DNA of 6,948 bases from Chloroflexota bacterium (GTDB taxonomy: Bacteria > Chloroflexota > Limnocylindria > QHBO01), in NCBI GenBank assembly GCA_024636135.1, contig JAGXHP010000152.1, forward strand, positions 1 to 6,948. The letters run 5' to 3'. Made by a program: the position numbers and the translations under genes. How positions within the stretch are numbered: position 1 is the stretch's first letter; every line of letters begins with the position of its first letter. The notes below the pieces were generated by a model that was not told the DNA's origin, did not search any database, and worked only from the letters and a program-made list of their open reading frames with translations. This document shows positions 1 to 5,566 of the stretch, in pieces.

Positions 1-1
1 A

Positions 2-565
2 CCAAATTCGGTGTTGGCCGACTCCGGTTCGCAGTTTGGCCACGGGTGGGGCGGTCCAGTCGCGTATCGCATACAAGCTGCAATGGTGTTCGCGCCGACT
101 CCGCGGCACAGCAGCCAGACAACTCTCCAAGACCGTATCGTGGGTTGTCACCTGCTGATCGAACTCATTTCTGAGACGAGCTTCACTCTTGGCTGGGAAG
201 GCCCAAGGTGGCACCTGCGCTACGGCGAGGGCATGAGTCTGGATGGCGCCTGTCCAGTCTCCCCCCAGCTGGTAACCGCCGACGAGTTCGCAGGGACCGA
301 CTTGGCCGTACGTCACTCATCGGGGCAAACGGTGCTGAGCTGGGCATCGCTGCTTGAGTTCGCCGCCTTCGTGAACCGCTATGTCGAGCTGGGTCCCGAG
401 ACCATGCTGCTGTCAGGGTGGCCGTCGGGCCCAACACTCTCGACTTCCGACGGTGCCCCCACCTTGATCTTTGATGCCCCCGGGGCGATGCCTCGATCCA
501 GCGTCTGGGCCGAGAGCGACGTCCTCGGGCGGGTTGAGTGCACGATTCGAGTGATGGCCCAATGA
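2..565 (+). CDS. Degenerate FAH-family protein, 5' partial (probable pseudoenzyme)
   Basis: The frame is open from the left edge to TGA at 563-565, so the true start lies outside the window; the GTG at 11 is internal to the fold and unlikely to be the start. The 187 visible residues match the C-terminal catalytic fold of the FAH (fumarylacetoacetate hydrolase / acylpyruvase / hydratase) family. Examples are ACPVSPQLVTADE against ACPLGPWVVTSDE in the next gene, and LLSGWPSGP against IAAGTPGGP. An ungapped alignment of about 60 residues with the downstream FAH protein shows that the metal ligands Glu, Glu and Asp are replaced by Arg (codon 68-70), Gln (74-76) and Glu (161-163). The conserved GxGK lysine is Met (233-235). 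The frame is otherwise intact and overlaps the next start by 4 bases, so it looks translated rather than decayed. I infer a non-catalytic partner or scaffold for the neighbouring FAH enzyme; a changed activity is possible. Homology is fairly sure, function is not. Confidence 0.72.
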   Translation, partial: PNSVLADSGSQFGHGWGGPVAYRIQAAMVFAPTPRHSSQTTLQDRIVGCHLLIELISETSFTLGWEGPRWHLRYGEGMSLDGACPVSPQLVTADEFAGTDLAVRHSSGQTVLSWASLLEFAAFVNRYVELGPETMLLSGWPSGPTLSTSDGAPTLIFDAPGAMPRSSVWAESDVLGRVECTIRVMAQ

Positions 566-1503
566 CCCGTCTGGCGACGATGAAGACCGAGGCCGGACCG
601 CGACTGGTCGCCGTCGTTGACGACGGTGCCATCGATGTCGCTGAGCGACTTGCTCTGGCAGGCCTACCGGCGGTCCGCTCGCTCGACGGCTACATTGCAG
701 GGGGCCCTGACCTATGGAACGCCGCACGTGATGTGCTTCACCGGGTGGAAGGCGCAGCACACCCCTGGGATGAGTCCGACTTGATCGCTCCGCTGCAGCC
801 CGGGGCAATCATCTGCGGCGGAGCAAACTTCCACGACCATCTCCGCGAAACCGGACGGGCAGAGCCTGACCGGGTCGAGTTCTTCTTCAAATCGCCGATG
901 ACCGTCATCGGACCACGCGACGACGTTCGCATGGATCCGACGCTGTCGTCGAAGTATGACTACGAAGTCGAGTTGGGGATCATCATCGGGCGGGCTGCGC
1001 GCAATGTCCCGGTTGCCGACGCCCTGTCCCACGTCTTCGGGTACTGCGTGGTGAACGATGTGTCGATCCGCGACCACCAGATCGTGCTCGACGGTGACGG
1101 CACCTCCCATGGCCGATTCGGACAGGGTAAAACGTTTCAGGACGCGTGCCCGCTCGGACCGTGGGTCGTGACGTCGGATGAGATCAGCGACCCGCGCCAG
1201 CTGAGACTCTCCACCACCGTGGACGGCGAACTCAGACAGCAAGGAGCGATGGACGACGCCATTTGGGGTGTTCCCGATCTGGTGGCGTACTACTCATCCG
1301 TGCTTACGCTGCAGCCGGGATGGGTGATCGCTGCTGGCACTCCTGGCGGCCCCGCGCTGGGCTCCGATGTGGAGTTGCGCGCTGATCCCTACCGGCGCAA
1401 GGACGGGGTTCAGCGTGGTGGATACGTCCAAATCGGGCAGGTCGTCGTGTGCCAGATCGACGGCATCGGCGCCCTTGCCAACCGGTACGTCGTTGAGGAG
1501 TGA
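562..1503 (+). CDS. Fumarylacetoacetate hydrolase family protein
   Basis: This 313-residue protein has the usual single-domain FAH-family layout. A small N-terminal domain (about 1-75, opening MTRLATMKTEAGPRLVAVVDDG) is followed by the catalytic beta-roll. The Mg/Mn ligands are present: E135 and E137 in YEVELGIIIG and D166 in VNDVSIRD. Other conserved family positions are NFHDH (89-93), FFFKSP (108-112), GQGKTF with K190, CPLGPW (196-201) and AAGTPGGP (257-264). Family members hydrolyse acylpyruvates or fumarylacetoacetate, hydrate 2-oxo-alkenoates or decarboxylate oxaloacetate-like acids in the cytoplasm; the sequence does not tell which applies here. I chose ATG 562 over the in-frame GTG at 538 because it forms an ATGA overlap with the previous stop and because family N-termini begin at this MxxLATxxT point. 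It probably works with the degenerate FAH homologue upstream, possibly as a heteromer, inside a five-gene catabolic operon. Family assignment is firm, substrate unknown. Confidence 0.93.
   Translation: MTRLATMKTEAGPRLVAVVDDGAIDVAERLALAGLPAVRSLDGYIAGGPDLWNAARDVLHRVEGAAHPWDESDLIAPLQPGAIICGGANFHDHLRETGRAEPDRVEFFFKSPMTVIGPRDDVRMDPTLSSKYDYEVELGIIIGRAARNVPVADALSHVFGYCVVNDVSIRDHQIVLDGDGTSHGRFGQGKTFQDACPLGPWVVTSDEISDPRQLRLSTTVDGELRQQGAMDDAIWGVPDLVAYYSSVLTLQPGWVIAAGTPGGPALGSDVELRADPYRRKDGVQRGGYVQIGQVVVCQIDGIGALANRYVVEE
1495..1500 (+). promoter_or_regulatory. Ribosome binding site of the cyclic amidohydrolase gene
   Basis: GAGGAG ends 4 bases before ATG 1505 and sits inside the last codons of the FAH gene. 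It supports the start at 1505 over the longer in-frame extension back to GTG 1367, which would overlap the FAH gene by 137 bases and add residues with no family resemblance. Confidence 0.75.
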
Positions 1504-1504
1504 G

Positions 1505-2848
1505 ATGTTCGACCTGGGAATCGAGAATGGGACGATCGTGCGGGGCAGTGGACAGGCTCGACTGAACCTCTACGTGCGGGATGGGCGAATTGCGGCGCTA
1601 GCGAACGAGCGCCTCCCCGCCCGTGAAACATGCGACGCCGCCAACCTGCTCGTCATGCCGGGTATGGTCGATACGCATGTTCACCTCATGGACCCCGCCG
1701 ACACGAGTCGCGAGGACTTCCCCTCCGGCACGCGTGCGGCAGCGGCCGCCGGTGTCACGACCATCATCGAGCACACGCACGCCAGCCCGGTACGCACTGT
1801 TGGCGATCTCGAGGAAAAGCGTCGCTATCTCAACGGCCGCGCTTATGTCGATTACGCCTTGGCCGCCCATGCTTGGCCAGATCGCATTGAGGCCGTCGAA
1901 CCCTTATGGCAGGCAGGCGTTGCCTTCTTCAAGGTCTTCACGTGCACAACGCATGGTGTGCCCGGCTTCCTGCCTGGGCCACTGCGCGAGCTGTTCGGCG
2001 CCCTCGCCGCTTCCGGGGCGACCTGCCTGGTCCACGGTGAGGATGAGTCGATCACCCAGTCACTCGAACAATCTCTGCGGTCTTCGGGCAGAGAGGATCC
2101 GGGCGTCATCGCGGAGTGGCGCCACCCGGACGCGGAGCTGGTCGCGCTGTCGGTGGTATGCCGACTCTCCCAGCTGACGGGTGCGCGCGTCGTCATCGCT
2201 CATCTCAGCTCTCCGCAGGCGGTTGGAGTCGTGAGCACCGCAGCTGCCGCTGGAGCATCGGTACGAGGCGAGACGTGCCCGCAATACCTGACCCTTGAGG
2301 CCAGCGAGCTGTTGAGCCAGGGCGCGCTGCGCAAGTTCACGCCCCCGGCCCGGGCAAGCGGCCCACAGGATCTCGACGCCATGTGGGACGCGCTGAATGA
2401 TGGGTCGATCAGCCACATCTCCACGGACCATGCGCCTTCGACGAGGCAGCAGAAGGCGCAGGGCTCCATCTGGGACGTCCACTTTGGACTGCCGGGTCTG
2501 GACACGACGATGCCCGTGCTGCTTGATGCAGCGGCGAGCGGTCGGATTTCGCACGAGCGCCTTGTCCAGCTATACGCCGAGAACCCGGCCGACGCCTATG
2601 GGCTGTCGCCACGGAAGGGGAGGCTCGATGTCGGTGCTGACGCTGACCTGATACTCGTCGATCCGGGGATGCAGTGGACCATTACTGCCAGCGAACTTCA
2701 TTCGAAGGCAGGTTGGTCCCCATTTGAGGGACGGACCATCACCGGCCGCGTGCAGAGGACGTTCCTGCGCGGTCAGCTGATCGCCGACGGTGGGACGGTT
2801 GCCGATCCCGGCACGGGCGCATTCCTGCCCGGCCGAGGTGCGCAATGA
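1505..2848 (+). CDS. Cyclic amidohydrolase, allantoinase/dihydropyrimidinase/hydantoinase group
   Basis: The 447-residue protein has the full binuclear metal site of the dihydroorotase-like amidohydrolases: H58 and H60 in DTHVH, K143 (the lysine carboxylated in this family) in FFKVF, H177 in VHGED, H233 in IAHLSS and D308 in STDHAPS. GVTTIIEH (83-90), GETCPQYLTL (255-264), the beta-sandwich return GRLDVGADADLILVDP (372-387) and SPFEGRTITGRVQRTFLRG near the C-terminus are also typical. Length fits the family (about 440-480). These enzymes open cyclic amides or ureides (allantoin, dihydropyrimidines, hydantoins) to the N-carbamoyl or half-amide acid in the cytoplasm. The position five after the lysine is T148; as I recall, dihydropyrimidinases and D-hydantoinases have Tyr there, so allantoinase-like or another specificity is favoured. 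The next gene, a nitrilase-type amidase, would suit the ring-opened product. The gene starts 1 base after the FAH stop and overlaps the next gene by 4 bases. Fold and chemistry class are secure; the substrate is open. Confidence 0.92.
   Translation: MFDLGIENGTIVRGSGQARLNLYVRDGRIAALANERLPARETCDAANLLVMPGMVDTHVHLMDPADTSREDFPSGTRAAAAAGVTTIIEHTHASPVRTVGDLEEKRRYLNGRAYVDYALAAHAWPDRIEAVEPLWQAGVAFFKVFTCTTHGVPGFLPGPLRELFGALAASGATCLVHGEDESITQSLEQSLRSSGREDPGVIAEWRHPDAELVALSVVCRLSQLTGARVVIAHLSSPQAVGVVSTAAAAGASVRGETCPQYLTLEASELLSQGALRKFTPPARASGPQDLDAMWDALNDGSISHISTDHAPSTRQQKAQGSIWDVHFGLPGLDTTMPVLLDAAASGRISHERLVQLYAENPADAYGLSPRKGRLDVGADADLILVDPGMQWTITASELHSKAGWSPFEGRTITGRVQRTFLRGQLIADGGTVADPGTGAFLPGRGAQ
2835..2840 (+). 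promoter_or_regulatory. Ribosome binding site of the nitrilase-like gene
   Basis: GAGGTG lies 4 bases upstream of ATG 2845, within the end of the amidohydrolase gene. Together with the ATGA stop/start overlap at 2845-2848 it indicates coupled translation with its own ribosome entry. Confidence 0.6.
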
Positions 2849-3699
2849 TCAACCGAGTCCGCGTAGCAGCCATTCAGCCGCGCAGTCACACCCTGGGAGA
2901 CGAAGAGCGCAACGTCAGCGACGCCCTCGGATGGATGGAACGAGCCGCGCTCGTTGACGCCGATCTTGTCGTGTTCCCCGAAGGCTATCCCGGTCCCACA
3001 AGTCCGCTGAACCAATACGATGCGGTGAGCCCTCTGGGCGTGCGCGCCGCGGAATACGGTCAGCACGTCGTAGCGGGCGGCATCGAGCCGGATGGCAGCG
3101 GCGGGCATCACGTCGTCCTGCGCTTGATCTCCGACAGCGGCGACGTCGCCGCAACGTACCGCCGAACCACGCCGCATGGCCCATATGTGTACCAGGACAT
3201 TGACGCGTGGGGGTTTCAGTACACCGCTCACGACACTCCCCCCGCGGTGGTGCACACTCGCCTCGGTGGGATCGGCATGCTTGTCTGCAGCGAGGTCTAC
3301 GTCCCCGAGCTGTCGCGCCTGCTCGCCCTGCAGGGCGCTGACATCCTCGTCTATCCAGCGGGTGGCGCGATCAACGAGCTGCTGGATTCGTGGAGGACGC
3401 TGATCCGGGCCCGCGCGATTGAGAACCTCTTGTACACGGTGGCGACTCAGAACATCTACGACGCCACTGAGAAGGGTGTCGGAACCATCGCCGGTCCCGA
3501 GGAGATCCTCGCGTCGTCGGATTCTGAGGGCATGCTCGTGGCCGACCTCGATATCCAGCGACTGCGCTACCTGCGTTCTGAAGTGGAGCGCATCGTCGTA
3601 CCCAAGCCCTACCGGACCATTCCCGGTGTCATCGATTGGCGGCGCCCGGAACTCTACGCTGGCCTGACAGACCCCGCCCACAAGCTGAAGACACGATGA
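2845..3699 (+). CDS. Nitrilase-superfamily carbon-nitrogen hydrolase (amidase/carbamoylase-like)
   Basis: The 284-residue protein has the carbon-nitrogen hydrolase layout. It opens with VRVAAIQPRSHTLGDEERNV; the catalytic Glu is E46 in VVFPEGYPG and the nucleophile is C148 in GMLVCSEVYVPELSR, followed by ALQGADILVYPAGG (161-174) and the RARAIEN helix (188-194). Members hydrolyse linear amides, N-carbamoyl amino acids, ureidopropionate or nitriles in the cytoplasm. The third triad position is unusual. The family motif YRK(T/S)H appears here as YRRTTP, so R107 (codon 3163-3165, CGA) stands where Lys is expected. Either activity is altered or the substrate class is special; the rest of the protein looks intact. 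It overlaps the genes on both sides by 4 bases. Following the cyclic amidohydrolase, the natural inference is that it cleaves the ring-opened carbamoyl or amide product, as in dihydropyrimidinase/ureidopropionase pairs. Family is sure; reaction is inferred. Confidence 0.9.
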   Translation: MINRVRVAAIQPRSHTLGDEERNVSDALGWMERAALVDADLVVFPEGYPGPTSPLNQYDAVSPLGVRAAEYGQHVVAGGIEPDGSGGHHVVLRLISDSGDVAATYRRTTPHGPYVYQDIDAWGFQYTAHDTPPAVVHTRLGGIGMLVCSEVYVPELSRLLALQGADILVYPAGGAINELLDSWRTLIRARAIENLLYTVATQNIYDATEKGVGTIAGPEEILASSDSEGMLVADLDIQRLRYLRSEVERIVVPKPYRTIPGVIDWRRPELYAGLTDPAHKLKTR

Positions 3700-4745
3700 C
3701 CAAGCCTCGACTCGTCGATGTTCATTCCCACATTTATCCGCGGTCGTATGTCGATCTCCTTGCCGCACGGCACGAGATTCCAAGAGTTGCCGAGCATGAG
3801 GGCAGTGAGTATTTCGTGATCTTCGAGGAAGAGCAGGCGGCGGGTCCTGGAGGAGGGCGACCGTTCGATCACACGTACTGGGACTTGAACGAGAAACTCA
3901 AGTTCATGGATGCCAACGGCATCGACCAAACGGTTGTCTCGCTCGGCAACCCCTGGCTTGATCCGTTCGACGGCCCCGAGAGCGTCGATCTGGCACGCTC
4001 CCTCAACGAGGAGATGGCGACGTATCAAGCCACGACTGACGGGCGGGTGATCGGTATGGGCGTGTTGCCGGCCAATGACGTTGCATCCGCCGCCCTGGTG
4101 GCCGAGGAAGTGGCCAACGCTTCAGGTCTGCGCGGACTCGTCGTAGGTCAGAAGATCGCCGGACACCGGCTCGATGATGCCGCACTGGACCCGCTATGGG
4201 AGATCCTCGCCGGGCGCGGCGTCCCGGTCCTGCTGCATCCGCACTATTCGGCTGCCGCTGAACAACTCGAGGGCTTCGGTCATGCGCTGCCAGTCGCCAT
4301 TGGCTTCCCCTTCGAGACCACGATAGCGCTGGCGCGTTTCGTACTGGCTGGGACCCTCTACCGTCATCCACGCCTGAGGGTCATCGCGTCGCATGGCGGG
4401 GGGACGCTCCCCTACCTCGCGGGACGCCTCGACTCCGCCTGGCGGTCCGACCCTTCGGTGCAAGACCGCCTGCCATATCCACCGAGTCGCGATCTGGCGA
4501 AACTCCTCCTTGATTCCATCCTGTTTCACGAGCGAGCGCTGCACGCAGCCGCTGATCTGGTTGGCGTCAGCCACATGCTGTACGGCACCGATCACCCGTT
4601 CTCCATCGCGGATCCGGCAACCAATCTCGCCGCGCTCGTCGGCGCATTCCCAGGGGCTGATGTAAACCAGGTGGGTTCAAGCAATGCCGCAACCTTGTTC
4701 GATCTCGAGCAAGTGCGTGGAAGCGATCCGAGCGTCGCGGAATAG
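3696..4745 (+). CDS. ACMSD-like metal-dependent amidohydrolase (amidohydrolase 2 family)
   Basis: The 349-residue protein matches the amidohydrolase 2 group that includes aminocarboxymuconate-semialdehyde decarboxylase (ACMSD), gamma-resorcylate decarboxylase and 5-carboxyvanillate decarboxylase. The mononuclear metal ligands are present: H10 and H12 in VDVHSHIYP, H181 in LLHPH, and D299 in YGTDHPF. H233 in ASHGGGTLPYLAGRLD matches the conserved catalytic histidine. The segment WDLNEKLKFMDANGIDQTVVSL (62-83) and the final SSNAATLFDL (328-337) are also typical, and the length is usual. Known members mostly remove CO2 from (hetero)aromatic or muconate-type acids without oxygen; some are hydrolases. 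ATG 3696 overlaps the nitrilase stop by 4 bases and gives the expected MTKPRLVDVHSH start; the in-frame extension back to 3636 is rejected. This is the last gene of the operon. A decarboxylase role in a ring-degradation pathway is an inference from family and context. Confidence 0.92.
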   Translation: MTKPRLVDVHSHIYPRSYVDLLAARHEIPRVAEHEGSEYFVIFEEEQAAGPGGGRPFDHTYWDLNEKLKFMDANGIDQTVVSLGNPWLDPFDGPESVDLARSLNEEMATYQATTDGRVIGMGVLPANDVASAALVAEEVANASGLRGLVVGQKIAGHRLDDAALDPLWEILAGRGVPVLLHPHYSAAAEQLEGFGHALPVAIGFPFETTIALARFVLAGTLYRHPRLRVIASHGGGTLPYLAGRLDSAWRSDPSVQDRLPYPPSRDLAKLLLDSILFHERALHAAADLVGVSHMLYGTDHPFSIADPATNLAALVGAFPGADVNQVGSSNAATLFDLEQVRGSDPSVAE

Positions 4746-5090
4746 CAGGCTGCCCGTCGAGCACCCGCCCAACCGACTTCATCACTCCGAGCGTGGAGCG
4801 CATGCAGCATCGCGGCGTAGCGTCTTGCCGCATAGCCAATTCGCGCGCTGCGTCCTCGGTCCCACATGCCAATCGTCGTCGCGGTGATTGCAGTCGAGTG
4901 ATTGCAGCGGGCGGACCGGCAAGGTCGTGCGCCTGGACAGCAATCGCGTACCGGGGAAGCTGCCCGCAACCGAGGAACGCGGCACTCGCCGCATCCGCCT
5001 TACCTGCGACATGCGCTCAACGAGGCAAATCCGCGCGCGTGGTATCGTCGGGCTGCACTGGTCACGCGACCGGATCGCCATCGCTCGCGG
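4746..5090. other. Intergenic stretch without a convincing gene
   Basis: These 345 bases separate the catabolic operon from tRNA-Gly. Open frames crossing the stretch in several phases give low-complexity, Arg/Ala/Ser-rich translations without family motifs, and two of them run straight through the tRNA, so I take it as non-coding. It should hold the operon's transcription end and the tRNA promoter. I see no stem followed by a T-tract, and no promoter good enough to call; TATCGT at 5043-5048 is a weak -10 candidate with no matching -35. A tandem 10-mer lies at 4884-4907. Confidence 0.55.
4884..4907. repeat. Short tandem direct repeat
   Basis: GTGATTGCAG occurs twice, at 4884-4893 and 4898-4907, separated by TCGA, giving a 14-base period. 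The copies are identical. It could be a pair of protein-binding half-sites or a chance duplication; nothing else near it decides. Confidence 0.6.
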
Positions 5091-5166
5091 GCGGGAGTAG
5101 CTCAGCTGGCAGAGCGGCAGCCTTCCAAGCTGCATGTCGCGGGTTCGATCCCCGTCTCCCGCTCCA
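5091..5166 (+). tRNA. tRNA-Gly (anticodon UCC)
   Basis: The 76 bases fold into a complete cloverleaf. The acceptor stem GCGGGAG (5091-5097) pairs perfectly with CTCCCGC (5156-5162). The D stem is GCTC/GAGC. The anticodon stem GCAGC/GCTGC holds loop CTTCCAA with anticodon TCC at 5124-5126. The T stem GCGGG/CCCGT closes with one G-T wobble around TTCGATC, and the variable loop is 5 bases. The discriminator is T, usual for bacterial glycine tRNA, and the CCA end (5164-5166) is encoded. It would read GGA and, by wobble, GGG. Its 3' end is only 8 bases from the stop codon of the convergent minus-strand gene. Confidence 0.97.
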
Positions 5167-5174
5167 CTCAGTTG

Positions 5175-5513
5175 TCAGCGGCAGGGCGTCGCCTCGCTCC
5201 AGGCGGGGTCATCGGGATAGCGTCCAAGGATGTAGTCGACCTCGCACGGCGTGCCGAGACCGAAGAGCGGCCGCCGGATGACCAGCTGAGCAACATCCTG
5301 CATCTCGAACGTGGTCGAGGGCGCCCCCGCCGCAAACAGGTCATCGCCCCAGGCAAGACAGGCCTCGGCCGACGGGGCTGACGCCTCGCACCGGATGGTC
5401 ACGTCGGGATCGACCGTCGAGGTCGTCCGCAGCGAAGGACGCGTCACCACGAAGCCGCCGATGACGATGATCATCACCACCGCCACTCCCAGGACGGCGA
5501 CCTGCGCTCGCAT
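5175..5513 (-). CDS. Small membrane-anchored or secreted four-cysteine protein, hypothetical
   Basis: The predicted protein has 112 residues. One hydrophobic segment near the N-terminus (about residues 5-24, VAVLGVAVVMIIVIGGFVVT) follows a single Arg and precedes a polar region, so it should be a signal anchor or an uncleaved signal with the rest outside the cytoplasm. The exported part has four cysteines (C42, C52, C90, C111), enough for two disulfides, in contexts TIRCEAS, EACLAWGDDLF, GTPCEVDYILGRYPDD and ATPCR. No lipobox is visible. I do not recognise the family. ATG at 5513 is chosen because the hydrophobic segment begins right after it; the in-frame GTG at 5585 would place a polar extension before it and run into the divergent malic enzyme gene. 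It is convergent with tRNA-Gly and divergent from the malic enzyme gene. Support is the coherent signal-anchor design, not homology. Confidence 0.7.
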   Translation of the reverse strand: MRAQVAVLGVAVVMIIVIGGFVVTRPSLRTTSTVDPDVTIRCEASAPSAEACLAWGDDLFAAGAPSTTFEMQDVAQLVIRRPLFGLGTPCEVDYILGRYPDDPAWSEATPCR

Positions 5514-5520
5514 GGGGCCC

Positions 5521-5526
5521 AGTATG
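5521..5526 (-). promoter_or_regulatory. Candidate -10 element, small membrane protein gene
   Basis: On the minus strand CATACT lies 7 bases before the ATG at 5513. It matches TATAAT at 4 of 6 positions, and the spacing would start the transcript at or next to the start codon, giving a leaderless mRNA. No Shine-Dalgarno sequence precedes this ATG. No clear -35 was found. Confidence 0.35.
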
Positions 5527-5552
5527 CCGCGCGAGACACGGGACGAGGTGAC

Positions 5553-5558
5553 TATCCT
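5553..5558 (+). promoter_or_regulatory. Candidate -10 element, malic enzyme gene
   Basis: TATCCT lies 8 bases before ATG 5567 and matches TATAAT at 4 of 6 positions, a spacing that fits a leaderless transcript. The only purine-rich candidate, GAGGTG at 5545-5550, is 16 bases from the ATG, too far for a normal ribosome binding site. The -35 region is not recognisable. Confidence 0.35.
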
Positions 5559-5566
5559 CGGACCCG

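Noticed and set aside
538..561. GTG start eight codons upstream for the FAH gene
   Set aside because: ATG 562 forms an ATGA overlap with the previous stop and matches the usual family N-terminus; the extra residues resemble nothing.
3636..3695. In-frame extension of the ACMSD-like gene into the nitrilase gene
   Set aside because: The added 20 residues are Pro/Arg-rich and unrelated to the family, which starts just before the VDVHSH motif; ATG 3696 gives a coupled start.
2773..3783. Long minus-strand open frame (336 codons) opposite the nitrilase-like gene
   Set aside because: There are no recognisable domains, and it spans the junctions of three well-identified plus-strand genes. It is an antisense shadow.
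4979..4992. Possible terminator hairpin (GCGGC, loop ACTC, GCCGC)
   Set aside because: The stem is only 5 base pairs, does not extend, and has no T-run after it. Such stems are common by chance at this GC content.
5091..5166. tRNA-Gly as the attachment site of an integrated island
   Set aside because: There is no integrase, no second copy of the tRNA 3' end in the window, and the candidate foreign block lies on the 5' side of the tRNA, opposite to the usual arrangement at tRNA 3' ends.
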